From positions 1 through 64,000 of the forward strand of contig CAJUFY010000005.1 in the NCBI GenBank assembly GCA_910586245.1: 64,000 bases of DNA, read 5' to 3'. The DNA comes from an uncultured Christensenella sp. Its GTDB lineage: Bacteria > Bacillota > Clostridia > Christensenellales > Borkfalkiaceae. This document shows, piece after piece, positions 17,714 through 25,545 of the stretch; positions within the stretch are counted from its first letter, which is position 1, and each line of letters opens with the position of its first letter. The notes beneath the pieces are model-generated. The model had not been told where the DNA came from. It made no database searches and saw only the letters and a program-made list of their open reading frames with translations. The translations under genes and the position numbers were made by a program.

Positions 17714-18474
17714 TGCGGTCGGGCGGAACTTACAACTTTCAAGCGAAAGACGTTGCCTATCCCGCGCTCATGAGCGCGTTGTTGGTGGGCGGGCAGTATC
17801 TTTTTTCTTTCGTCGCGGGCGTGGAAATCGTAACCGCGCTGTTGGCGTGTTTTTCCGCCGCGTTCGGCGTGAAGCGAGGCGTGCTGTGCGCCGTGTCCTT
17901 TTCGCTTCTGCGCTGTTTTCTGTTTGGCTTCGTGCCCAACGTCATCGTGCTCTACCTGATTTATTATCCCGCGTTTGCGGCGGCGTTCGGGGGGCTGGGC
18001 AAGATCAAAGACGAAACGTTCGCGCGGTATCCGCTTTGGATGGCGGCGGCAGTCAACGCGTTGCTGTTGGGGCTTGCCGTTGCGGCGGGGTGTGCGGCGG
18101 GCTTCGGCTGGATCAAAGCGTCGCGCATCGTGAAAGCGACGCTGACTGCGCTGCTCTGGGCGGTGTTCGGACTGTGCGCCGCGCTTGCTCTCTCGTTCGA
18201 CGGGCTGTACTGCGCCAAAAAGTTTTTCGGCAAAGAAACGGGCGCGGCGTTGAAAACCGTTGCGTTTACGGCGGTCGCCGCGGCGTTTACCGTGTCGTTT
18301 ACTCTGCTCGACGACGTGATATCGCCGCTCATGCTCGGTTACACGCGGGACGCCGCGCTCGCCTATTTTTATGCTTCGTTCACGGCGATGTTGCCGCAGG
18401 TCGTTTGTACGGCGGTTACCGTTTCCTGTATGTTGTTGCCCGTGACGGCGGTCTTCCGACGCATAAAAAAATAA
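17713..18474 (+). CDS. ECF transporter S component, probable cobalamin
   Basis: A 253-residue integral membrane protein with about six helices and the AxxxA signature in helix 1 (PALMSALL) by which S components dock to EcfT. The riboswitch upstream, the co-translated DUF4430 lipoprotein and the nearby metH all point to cobalamin as substrate, as for CbrT-type ECF systems. The shared ECF module (EcfA, EcfA', EcfT) is not in this window. No Shine-Dalgarno is seen; the start overlaps the upstream stop by one base, so translation is likely coupled. Other vitamins cannot be excluded from sequence alone. Confidence 0.83.
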   Translation: MRSGGTYNFQAKDVAYPALMSALLVGGQYLFSFVAGVEIVTALLACFSAAFGVKRGVLCAVSFSLLRCFLFGFVPNVIVLYLIYYPAFAAAFGGLGKIKDETFARYPLWMAAAVNALLLGLAVAAGCAAGFGWIKASRIVKATLTALLWAVFGLCAALALSFDGLYCAKKFFGKETGAALKTVAFTAVAAAFTVSFTLLDDVISPLMLGYTRDAALAYFYASFTAMLPQVVCTAVTVSCMLLPVTAVFRRIKK

Positions 18475-18475
18475 G

Positions 18476-18504
18476 TTGCCGTTCGGCGTTGTTTGTGCTA
18501 CAAT
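18476..18504 (+). promoter_or_regulatory. Promoter of the HAD gene
   Basis: TTGCCG (18476-18481), 17 nt ending TGC, TACAAT (18499-18504). The ATG starts 7 nt after the -10, where transcription itself should begin, so the mRNA would be leaderless. Confidence 0.78.
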
Positions 18505-18510
18505 GCAAGT

Positions 18511-19203
18511 ATGAAATATTTTTTATTCGATCTATACGGTACGTTGCTCGATATCCGTACCGACGAATCGGGGGACGCGTTCTGGTCGGAAATCGCCGCG
18601 CTGCTCGGCGCAGCTTCATCCGAAGCGGCGCGGGAAGAGTACCGCATGCTGTGCGATCGGGCGCGCGCGGAAAAGACGGCAAAAGAGGAGTTCGATCTGC
18701 TTCCGATATTTCAGGCGTTGTCGGTACGATACGGTTCGGGGATTTCCGCGCAGGCATTCGCGCAAACGTTCCGCAAGCTGTCCCTTGTCAAATTGCAGCC
18801 GTTCGAAGGGATATGCGATCTTCTGGAATCGCTGCGGGCGGCGGGGGCAAAGCTGTATCTGCTTTCCAACGCGCAGGCGTGTTTTACGCGCGCCGAGTTG
18901 AAGGAAACGGGGCTGGAAACGTATTTCGACGGAATTTTGCTCTCGTCCGAAGCGGGTTACAAAAAACCTTCGGCGGAATTTTTCGAAGCCGCGTTCGCAC
19001 GCTTTTCGCTTTTGCGCGAGAACGGCGTTTACGTCGGCAACGATCTGTTCGACGACGTAGGCGGCGCGCACGCCGCGGGGCTGCCCTGCGTGTATCTGCA
19101 TACGGAACAGTCGGGCGAATACGACGACCCGCCCGTGCCCGATTACGTTGCAAAAGACGTTGGCGATCTGAAACGCATTCTGGTTTCTCTTATAAAACAG
19201 TGA
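18511..19203 (+). CDS. HAD-superfamily phosphatase
   Basis: A 230-residue cytoplasmic hydrolase. Motif I is FDLYGTLLD at residues 5-13 (the nucleophile Asp is the second residue and the acid/base position two residues later is Tyr, so DLYGT replaces the usual DxDGT), motif II LSNAQ, motif III Lys in YKKPSAEFF, and motif IV GNDLFDDVGGA. A helical cap lies between motifs I and II. Closest general type is the YjjG/phosphoglycolate-phosphatase-like group; substrate unknown. Missing Asp at the acid/base position is common in some HAD groups. The ATG at 18511 has no ribosome binding site and coincides with the predicted transcription start. Confidence 0.82.
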   Translation: MKYFLFDLYGTLLDIRTDESGDAFWSEIAALLGAASSEAAREEYRMLCDRARAEKTAKEEFDLLPIFQALSVRYGSGISAQAFAQTFRKLSLVKLQPFEGICDLLESLRAAGAKLYLLSNAQACFTRAELKETGLETYFDGILLSSEAGYKKPSAEFFEAAFARFSLLRENGVYVGNDLFDDVGGAHAAGLPCVYLHTEQSGEYDDPPVPDYVAKDVGDLKRILVSLIKQ

Positions 19204-19220
19204 CGCTGCGGAGAATGAAT

Positions 19221-19937
19221 ATGAAAATAACGGTTGTAAACGGTACGGAAAAGCACGGCGTAACCCGTCGGTTAAAGGATATCTTTTTGGAACGGTTTCC
19301 ATCGGCGGATATCACCGAATACGATTTGCCGAAGGATTGTCCGTCTTTTTGCGTGGGGTGTACGAGCTGTTTCATGAACGGCGAAAACACCTGTAAAGAC
19401 TCCGTCTACGTCAATGCAATCGAAAAATCTCTGCTCGATGCCGATTTAATCGTTATGACTTCGCCTGCGTACGTGATGCACGCGACGGGTGCATTGAAAG
19501 CGTTGTTGGATCACCTCGCATACCGTTGGATGCCGCACAGACCTGCTCCCGAAATGTTTCGGAAGCGCGCCGTCGTGATTACGCAGTGTCTGGGCGCGGG
19601 GGCGAAGTCGGCGGCAAAAGATATCAAACAAAGCCTGTCCTGGTGGGGGATTTCGAAAATCGGCGTATTCAACGGCGCGCTGATGAACGACGTTCTATGG
19701 AATAAACTCCCCGAAAAACGGCGCAAAAAACTGACCGGAAAACTGAACGGGCTCGCGGCTCGTTTCGCGAAAATCAATTACAAAAAGCCTGCCCGTACGG
19801 CGTTTAACACGAAAGTCAAATTTAATCTCTGCCGTTTGATCCAAAAGAAAGTGCGCAAAAACGGTGTTGCGGGGCTTGATAACGAGTACTGGGAACAACA
19901 CGGTTGGCTTGGGAAGCGTCGCCCGTGGAAAAGATGA
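19221..19937 (+). CDS. NAD(P)H-dependent FMN reductase family
   Basis: A 238-residue flavodoxin-fold protein. Signs are ITVVNGTEKHGVTRRL at the start (phosphate-binding loop), the cysteine cluster CVGCTSCFMNGENTC, and DADLIVMTSPAYVMHATGALKALLDHL, where SPxY-type loops bind the flavin. Such proteins reduce FMN, quinones or iron-sulphur targets. The C-terminal 60 residues are Lys-rich. Of two in-frame ATGs (19215, 19221) the second was chosen because GGAG at 19210-19213 is correctly spaced only for it. It follows the HAD gene by 17 nt. Confidence 0.8.
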   Translation: MKITVVNGTEKHGVTRRLKDIFLERFPSADITEYDLPKDCPSFCVGCTSCFMNGENTCKDSVYVNAIEKSLLDADLIVMTSPAYVMHATGALKALLDHLAYRWMPHRPAPEMFRKRAVVITQCLGAGAKSAAKDIKQSLSWWGISKIGVFNGALMNDVLWNKLPEKRRKKLTGKLNGLAARFAKINYKKPARTAFNTKVKFNLCRLIQKKVRKNGVAGLDNEYWEQHGWLGKRRPWKR

Positions 19938-19962
19938 TCTTTTTATTTGTGATTCAAGATAT

Positions 19963-20007
19963 AAAAAAGCACACGATCTTCGTTATCGAAGGATCGTGTG
20001 CTTTTTT
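19963..20007. terminator. Terminator, relative of 10335-10381
   Basis: A long near-perfect hairpin (AAAAAAGCACACGATC...GATCGTGTGCTTTTTT with inner TTCG/CGAA) lies between the convergent reductase and LacI genes, with A and T flanks that suit both directions. About 28 of 35 core bases match the hairpin at 10335-10381. Confidence 0.85.
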
Positions 20008-20018
20008 CGTTGTTTCGT

Positions 20019-20990
20019 TTACCGTTTCATTGTACTGCCGCGGGGAATGAGCGTTCCGCCGATGGTCGCGCGCTGTGCGGGAAGCCCTTTCATCGAACTT
20101 TCGAGAATGCGGCACGCCCGCTCGCCGATCAGGTCGAAATCCTGCCGCACGGTGGTGAGGTTGTATTCCTGCCCGCGCACCGATTTCAGATCGTCGTACC
20201 CGATGACCGAAATATCTTCCGGCACCCGTTTGCCCGCCGCGCGCATTTTGCGGATAAAGCCGATCGCCATAAAGTCGGAAGCGCAGACAATCGCCGTAAA
20301 TTCTTTTTTTTCGCGCAGGTAATAATCCGCCGCGTCCGCGCCCGCCGCCGAAGAATAGTCGCCGAAGTAAGTAAGATCGTAGCGGTATTCGATGCTGTTG
20401 CGCGCAAGCCCGAGCACGTATCCCGCAAACCGTTCCGCGCCCACGAGCGAAGCGCGTTCACCGCCCAAAAACGCGATGTCTTTGTGCCCCAGCGCGACGA
20501 GGTAATCCACCGCCGCTTCGATGGCGTGAATGTTGTCGCTCCCGATGCCCGAAACGAATTCGTTGCCCGAAATGTAGTTGTCGAACAACACGAGGGGGTA
20601 GCGCGCGTATTTTAATTGATTGTATACGGGCGAATTGAAGTTGATGTCGAGCAACAGCGCGCCGTACAGATGATTGTAAGCGAGATATTCGTTGAGGTTG
20701 AATTTTTCGTCGATTTCGTCGGATACGACGACGTAGCGCGCCTCTTCCGCGGTCTTGCGGAAGGATTTGCTCACTTCGTAGAGCGCGCCGTCCTTTTTTT
20801 CGCCCTTTCCCCAAAGTACGGCGATTCTGCCGTTCAGCGCTTTGGATTTGCGCGAACGGTATCCCACCGATTCCGCGTATTCGCAAATGATTTTTTTCGT
20901 TTCTTCGGAAATGTCGTTCGAACCGTTCAAGGATTTCGAAACGGTCGCGACGGAAACGTGAAATTTATCCGCGATATCTTTGATCGTCAT
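20019..20990 (-). CDS. LacI-family regulator, probably of maltodextrin genes
   Basis: A 323-residue repressor: N-terminal helix-turn-helix (TIKDIADKFHVSVATVSKSLNG, residues 2-23) and a periplasmic-binding-protein-like sensor domain with DFMAIGFIRKMRAAGKRVPEDISVIGYDD near the C-terminus. It is divergent from the 4-alpha-glucanotransferase gene and next to the starch block, so it probably controls that block. Candidate binding sites with core TTTTCGwAAAA lie at 21106-21116 and 25376-25386. Ligand unknown. The start has only a weak ribosome binding site (GGCTGGG). Confidence 0.88.
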   Translation of the reverse strand: MTIKDIADKFHVSVATVSKSLNGSNDISEETKKIICEYAESVGYRSRKSKALNGRIAVLWGKGEKKDGALYEVSKSFRKTAEEARYVVVSDEIDEKFNLNEYLAYNHLYGALLLDINFNSPVYNQLKYARYPLVLFDNYISGNEFVSGIGSDNIHAIEAAVDYLVALGHKDIAFLGGERASLVGAERFAGYVLGLARNSIEYRYDLTYFGDYSSAAGADAADYYLREKKEFTAIVCASDFMAIGFIRKMRAAGKRVPEDISVIGYDDLKSVRGQEYNLTTVRQDFDLIGERACRILESSMKGLPAQRATIGGTLIPRGSTMKR

Positions 20991-21021
20991 ACGTATGCCC
21001 AGCCTTTGCCGTCTTTTTTAT

Positions 21022-21050
21022 ATTATACCATGAAAAGTTTTACTTGTCAA
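21022..21050 (-). promoter_or_regulatory. Promoter of the maltodextrin-block LacI gene
   Basis: On the minus strand TTGACA (21045-21050), 17 nt, TATAAT (21022-21027), giving a leader of roughly 25 nt. Confidence 0.85.
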
Positions 21051-21098
21051 TAGTGCAATTTCTGAAAAAAGTGATAAAATACCACAAAATAAAAATAT

Positions 21099-21117
21099 TT
21101 TACAATTTTCGTAAAAC
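21099..21117. promoter_or_regulatory. Candidate operator upstream of malQ
   Basis: TTTTAC and GTAAAA arms flank a 7-nt centre; the core TTTTCGTAAAA (21106-21116) resembles the palindrome inside the promoter at 25370-25397. It lies just upstream of the malQ -35. Assignment to the neighbouring LacI protein is inference. Confidence 0.4.
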
Positions 21118-21120
21118 TGC

Positions 21121-21149
21121 TTGCGCATTTCGGATATCCGTGCTACAAT
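21121..21149 (+). promoter_or_regulatory. Promoter of malQ
   Basis: TTGCGC (21121-21126), 17 nt ending TGC, TACAAT (21144-21149). Confidence 0.78.
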
Positions 21150-21180
21150 GTGAAAGAATCAAGGAAATTCAGGGAAAATT

Positions 21181-22674
21181 ATGAAAAAAACGGCAGGAAT
21201 CTTAATGCCCGTTTCTTCGTTGCCGTCTCCTTACGGAATCGGAACGTTCGGCAAAGCCGCATACCGTTTTGTCGATTTCTTGCGGGCTTCGGGTTGTAAT
21301 TTATGGCAGGTTTTGCCGCTGTTGCCCACTTCGTACGGCGACAGCCCTTACCAGTCCTGTTCGGCGGGCGCGATCAATCCTTATTTTATCGATCTGGATA
21401 TGCTGTGCGAAGAAGGGCTTCTGCAACCGGGCGAATATCAAACCCTTGACTGGGGAAAGGACGCCCGCCGTGCGGATTACGGGTTGCTGTACCGTTTGCG
21501 TGCGGAAATTCTCCGTCTTGCGTTTTCGCGGTTCGACCGCGGCGGCGAAGCTTGGCTGTCTTTCTTACAGCTCGAATCTCCCCGCGACTACGCCGTTTTT
21601 ATGGCGTTGAAGACGCGCTATTCGGGCGCGCCCTATACGGAGTGGGGTGAATTTGCGCGCTACGACGGGGCGCGCGTGCAGGCGTTCGAGAAAGAGTACC
21701 GCGACGAAATCGAATTTTGGCAATTTACGCAGTTCGAGGCGCTGCGGCAATGGCAGGCGCTCAAAACATACGCGAACGCGCGCGGCGTGGAAATCGTCGG
21801 CGATATGCCGATCTATCTTGCGCGCGACAGCGTGGAAATGTGGAAGTACGGCAAACAGCTCTTTCTCACCGATGCCGAAGGCCGCGCGACGGCGCAGGCG
21901 GGCGTTCCTCCCGACGCGTTTTCCGCGACCGGTCAGCTGTGGGGAAACCCCGTTTACGACTGGGCGAAGATGCAGGCGGACGGATACGCTTGGTGGCGGA
22001 GACGGATCGAAGAAGCGTTCGGTTTATACGACTGCGTGCGCATCGATCATTTTATCGGGTTCGTACGCTATTATTGCATTCCGGAAGGGGAAGCGGACGC
22101 CCGCCGCGGCGAATGGCGGCAAGGTCCCGGCGCCGCGCTCTTTTGCGGGCTGGAAAAGAAGAAGATCGTTGCCGAGGATCTGGGGCTTGTAACCGACGAG
22201 GTGCGGGAAGCGATCGCGCAGACGGGATATCCCGGCATGAAAATATTACAGCACGCGTTCGGCGGCGACGCCGACTGCGAGCATAAACCGAGCAACTATA
22301 CCGAAAACTTTTTTGCCTACACGGGCACGCACGACAACGAAACGCTCTTTCAGCGGTTCGGGCGCATGAAGGGCAGCGCGCGGCGCGTTGCATTGCGCGA
22401 TTTAAAACGGGAGTGCCGCAAAGCGGGATTCCGCGCCAAAACGCGTACGGGCAAACGCGTATGCGAAAGCATTCTGCGGCTGCTGTATTTCAGTCGGGCG
22501 AAAGCGGTGCTGTTTCCGTTGCAGGACGCGTTGCAGATCGGCAGAGAAGGTCGGATCAATTCCCCTGCGACCGTTTCGCCCGAGAACTGGTCGTTCCGCT
22601 TTATCGAAGAGGATTTTTCGGCGGAGCTTGCAAAAAAACTGCGTGTTTTGTCAATCGAAAGCAAACGGATCTGA
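21181..22674 (+). CDS. malQ: 4-alpha-glucanotransferase (amylomaltase)
   Basis: GH77 enzyme that transfers 1,4-alpha-glucan segments between maltodextrins in the cytoplasm. Family features: start RxAGILMPVSSLPSPYGIGTFG-like motif, LWQVLPLLPTSYGDSPYQSCSA, IVGDMPIYLARDSVEMW, CVRIDHFIGFVRYY (catalytic Asp in RIDHF), KIVAEDLGLVT (Glu acid/base), and TGTHDNET. At 497 residues it has the standard length of the short form. Ribosome binding site weak (AGGGAAAATT). The surface pullulanase gene starts 30 nt downstream. Confidence 0.95.
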   Translation: MKKTAGILMPVSSLPSPYGIGTFGKAAYRFVDFLRASGCNLWQVLPLLPTSYGDSPYQSCSAGAINPYFIDLDMLCEEGLLQPGEYQTLDWGKDARRADYGLLYRLRAEILRLAFSRFDRGGEAWLSFLQLESPRDYAVFMALKTRYSGAPYTEWGEFARYDGARVQAFEKEYRDEIEFWQFTQFEALRQWQALKTYANARGVEIVGDMPIYLARDSVEMWKYGKQLFLTDAEGRATAQAGVPPDAFSATGQLWGNPVYDWAKMQADGYAWWRRRIEEAFGLYDCVRIDHFIGFVRYYCIPEGEADARRGEWRQGPGAALFCGLEKKKIVAEDLGLVTDEVREAIAQTGYPGMKILQHAFGGDADCEHKPSNYTENFFAYTGTHDNETLFQRFGRMKGSARRVALRDLKRECRKAGFRAKTRTGKRVCESILRLLYFSRAKAVLFPLQDALQIGREGRINSPATVSPENWSFRFIEEDFSAELAKKLRVLSIESKRI

Positions 22675-22704
22675 AACAAAGAAATCAGGAATGAGGAGGA
22701 AGTT

Positions 22705-25344
22705 ATGAAGAAGTTTGCATCCATTCTTTCGTTGTTGCTTGCAATGGTCTTTACCTTCTGCGCATGCGGCAACAAAAAACCTGCCGACAAAGAGTACGGG
22801 ATTCCGCTCGAAGACGGCAAAAAACAGCTTTCGGTCTATTACAGCCGCGAAGCGGGTTACGACGACAGCGACCTTTGGCTGTGGTACGGCACGACGCCGG
22901 GCAGAGGTTACCTCTGGTACGATTGCGCGTACGGCGGAAAAGTCGTGATCAACGTACCCGAAACGGTGACGGAAGTTGGGTTTATCGTGCGCGTGGGCTG
23001 TTCGGATCCCGGCGGCACCGACTGGGGCACGGCGAGCAAGGACGCGGTGGAAACGGATCGCAAGGTAAAACTGACCGACCGCGAAACCAAACTTTATTTA
23101 AAGGCGGGCGATGCCATGAATTACACGAGTACCGACGGCGGCGTGACGCTGAAACCGATGCTGAACGTCGAAACGGCGGATATGATCGATCTTACCCACG
23201 TTAAATACGTACTCAACGCGGCGCATTCCGTCACGAAGGACGACGTGAAAATTACCGACGCAAGCGGTGCGGAAGTCGCGGTACAAGCGTTGAAAGGGGG
23301 CACGGGCGCGTTTGGTACGGTGGAAACGGCAACGCCGCTCGACCTTGCCAAAACGTACCGTCTGACGGTGAAAGGGCTCGATCCCGTTACGGTGATTCCG
23401 AACACTTATTTCAGCAGCAAGGCGTTTACCGACGCGTATGCCTACGACGGCGCGCTCGGCGTGGAGCTTTCCGCTTCGAAAACCGTGTTCCGTCTTTGGG
23501 CGCCTACGGCTTCGAAAGTGCAACTCAATCTGTTCGCCGCAGGCAGCGGCGGCACGGCGCTTTCCAAACACGACCTTGCCAAAGGCGAAAAGGGTGTCTG
23601 GACGTACACCGCCAACGAAAGCCTTGCGGGAAAATATTATACTTATACGGTCACGACGAGCGCGGGCGCGCAGGAAGCGGTCGATCCCTACGCGGTTTCG
23701 GCGGGCGTGAACGGCGCGCGCGGCATGATTCTCGATCTCGATACCACGGATCCCGCAAATTGGACGCAAACGCCTTTCGTTCCCGACGGCGTGGAAAATT
23801 ATACCGACGCCGAAATCTGGGAAGTACAGGTGCGCGATTTCTCGATCGACATGAAGCAGTCGCAGTACAAGGGCAAATACCTTGCGTTCACCGAAACGGG
23901 GCTCACCAACCAAGCGGGGCAGCCCGTCGGCGTCGATTATCTCAAAAATCTGGGCATTACGCACGTGCATTTGCAGCCCACGTTCGATTTCTCTTCGGTC
24001 AACGAAAGCGCGGCGAGCGGCTATAACTGGGGTTACGACCCGCAGAATTACAACGTGCCCGAAGGCAGCTACGCGACGAACGCGAACGACGGCGCGGTGC
24101 GCGTAAAAGAATTCAAACAAATGGTTCAGGCGCTGCACGAAGCGGGAATCGGCGTGGTGCTCGACATGGTTTACAACCACACCGCCGATCTGAACTCCAA
24201 CCTCAACAAAATCGTGCCTTACTATTATTACCGTTTCAACGGCAACGGTACGGCATCCAACGGTTCGGGCTGCGGAAACGAAACGGCGTCCGACCGCGCG
24301 ATGTTCCGCAAATACATGCTCGATTCCGTTTCCTACTGGCAGAAAGAATACAACGTAGACGGATTCCGTTTCGACTTGATGGCGTTGCACGATATCGAAA
24401 CGATGCAGGCAATCGAAGAAGCGGTGCACGAATACAATCCCCGCGCGCTCATTTACGGCGAGGGCTGGACGGGCGGAAGCACGACGCTTGCGGCTTCGAA
24501 ACAGTCTACCACGTCCAACGTGAAAGGACTCAATTCCAAAACGCAGACCAACGGGATCGCGGTGTTTAACGACGTCGTGCGCGATGCCGTCAAGGGCTCG
24601 GTGTTCGATATCAACGATCTCGGTTTTGCCAACGGCGCGGTCGAATCCGCCAAAGGCGGCGTTCTGTTCGGCGTGAACGGCGGCGTGGCGAACGGCGCGT
24701 TCGGCGCGGTCAATAAAAACGGCTGGTCCGCTTACAATCCCACCAACGTGGTCAATTACGTTTCCGCGCACGACAACAACACGCTTTGGGACAGAATCTG
24801 CAAAGTATACGGCGAAAAGGCGGAAACGCTCGAAACCCGCATGAAGTACAACGCGCTTTCGGCTGCGATCGTACAGACTTCGCTCGGCATGCCGTTTATG
24901 CTTGCGGGCGAGGAAATGCTGCGCGCCAAAAAGAATTCGGACGGATCGTATAACGAAAACAGTTACAATGCAGGCGATACGGTGAACAAAATCCGTTGGG
25001 AATTGCTCACGGAAGATTCTCCGCAGACGCGCATGATGAACTATTACAAGGGGTTGATTGCCTTCCGTAAAACGAGCGGCGTATTGCGCAGCCCGACTTC
25101 GCAGGGCGTGTGCGCGATGGTGAGCAACAGCGGCGCGACGATCGCCTTCACCATGACGAACGGCGAAGAAACGCTGTTTATCGTGTATAACGCCGGGGCG
25201 GAAGCCAAATCGGTTTCCCTTCCCGCGGGAACTTGGGATCTGTTCGTAAACGGCGAACAGGCGGGTGCGGAAGCCATTGCAACCAACCTTTCGGGCAAGC
25301 AGAGTATCGCGGGCGTTTCGTGTTTTGTTTTTCGTAAAAAATAA
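22705..25344 (+). CDS. pulA: Type I pullulanase, cell-surface lipoprotein
   Basis: Cuts alpha-1,6 branches of pullulan and amylopectin outside the cell. A signal peptide with lipobox C-A-C at about residue 21 anchors it. Next come a CBM41-like domain (LWLWYGTTPGRGYLWYD, about 40-130), a CBM48-like beta domain (FRLWAPTASKVQLNLF, about 260-350) and a GH13_14 catalytic barrel. Motifs are YNWGYDP, VVLDMVYNHT, nucleophile D557 in GFRFDLMA, acid/base E586 in YGEGW, and SAHDNN. Total 879 residues. GAGGAGG precedes the ATG. It lies between malQ and the maltodextrin transport operon. Confidence 0.94.
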   Translation: MKKFASILSLLLAMVFTFCACGNKKPADKEYGIPLEDGKKQLSVYYSREAGYDDSDLWLWYGTTPGRGYLWYDCAYGGKVVINVPETVTEVGFIVRVGCSDPGGTDWGTASKDAVETDRKVKLTDRETKLYLKAGDAMNYTSTDGGVTLKPMLNVETADMIDLTHVKYVLNAAHSVTKDDVKITDASGAEVAVQALKGGTGAFGTVETATPLDLAKTYRLTVKGLDPVTVIPNTYFSSKAFTDAYAYDGALGVELSASKTVFRLWAPTASKVQLNLFAAGSGGTALSKHDLAKGEKGVWTYTANESLAGKYYTYTVTTSAGAQEAVDPYAVSAGVNGARGMILDLDTTDPANWTQTPFVPDGVENYTDAEIWEVQVRDFSIDMKQSQYKGKYLAFTETGLTNQAGQPVGVDYLKNLGITHVHLQPTFDFSSVNESAASGYNWGYDPQNYNVPEGSYATNANDGAVRVKEFKQMVQALHEAGIGVVLDMVYNHTADLNSNLNKIVPYYYYRFNGNGTASNGSGCGNETASDRAMFRKYMLDSVSYWQKEYNVDGFRFDLMALHDIETMQAIEEAVHEYNPRALIYGEGWTGGSTTLAASKQSTTSNVKGLNSKTQTNGIAVFNDVVRDAVKGSVFDINDLGFANGAVESAKGGVLFGVNGGVANGAFGAVNKNGWSAYNPTNVVNYVSAHDNNTLWDRICKVYGEKAETLETRMKYNALSAAIVQTSLGMPFMLAGEEMLRAKKNSDGSYNENSYNAGDTVNKIRWELLTEDSPQTRMMNYYKGLIAFRKTSGVLRSPTSQGVCAMVSNSGATIAFTMTNGEETLFIVYNAGAEAKSVSLPAGTWDLFVNGEQAGAEAIATNLSGKQSIAGVSCFVFRKK

Positions 25345-25369
25345 AACTAAAAACTTTTTTTGAAAATTG

Positions 25370-25397
25370 TTGACATTTTCGAAAAATGTGTTAAAAT
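25370..25397 (+). promoter_or_regulatory. Promoter with embedded operator, maltodextrin operon
   Basis: TTGACA (25370-25375), 16 nt, TAAAAT (25392-25397). A perfect palindrome ACATTTT-CGA-AAAATGT (25373-25389) fills the spacer and overlaps the -35, a position suited to repression. A similar TTTTTCGTAAAAA lies at 25328-25340 in the end of the pullulanase gene. Confidence 0.72.
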
Positions 25398-25433
25398 ATA
25401 GAAAAACAGAAAGTTAAATACAGATTATTTTAT

Positions 25434-25510
25434 AAAACGGAGCGCTCCGTTTTGGCTTTCATTCACAATGAAAGCCAAAAAACAATTATCAGAATTGAAC
25501 GCGCAAGCGT
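25434..25510 (+). promoter_or_regulatory. Structured 5' leader with three inverted repeats
   Basis: The leader holds a perfect 20-nt palindrome AAAACGGAGCGCTCCGTTTT (25434-25453), a perfect 14-bp hairpin with CACA loop (25450-25463 with 25468-25481; it shares four bases with the palindrome) and a small ACGC-GCAA-GCGT hairpin (25499-25510). No U-run follows on the + strand, so these are not ordinary terminators. They may stabilise the mRNA or bind a regulator. Confidence 0.6.
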
Positions 25511-25545
25511 CAGTTATATTACAAATTATTTTTGGAGGAAGGAGT

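Noticed and set aside
23098..24771. Long antisense frame under the pullulanase gene
   Set aside because: Pullulanase motifs on the + strand are complete; the antisense product looks compositional.
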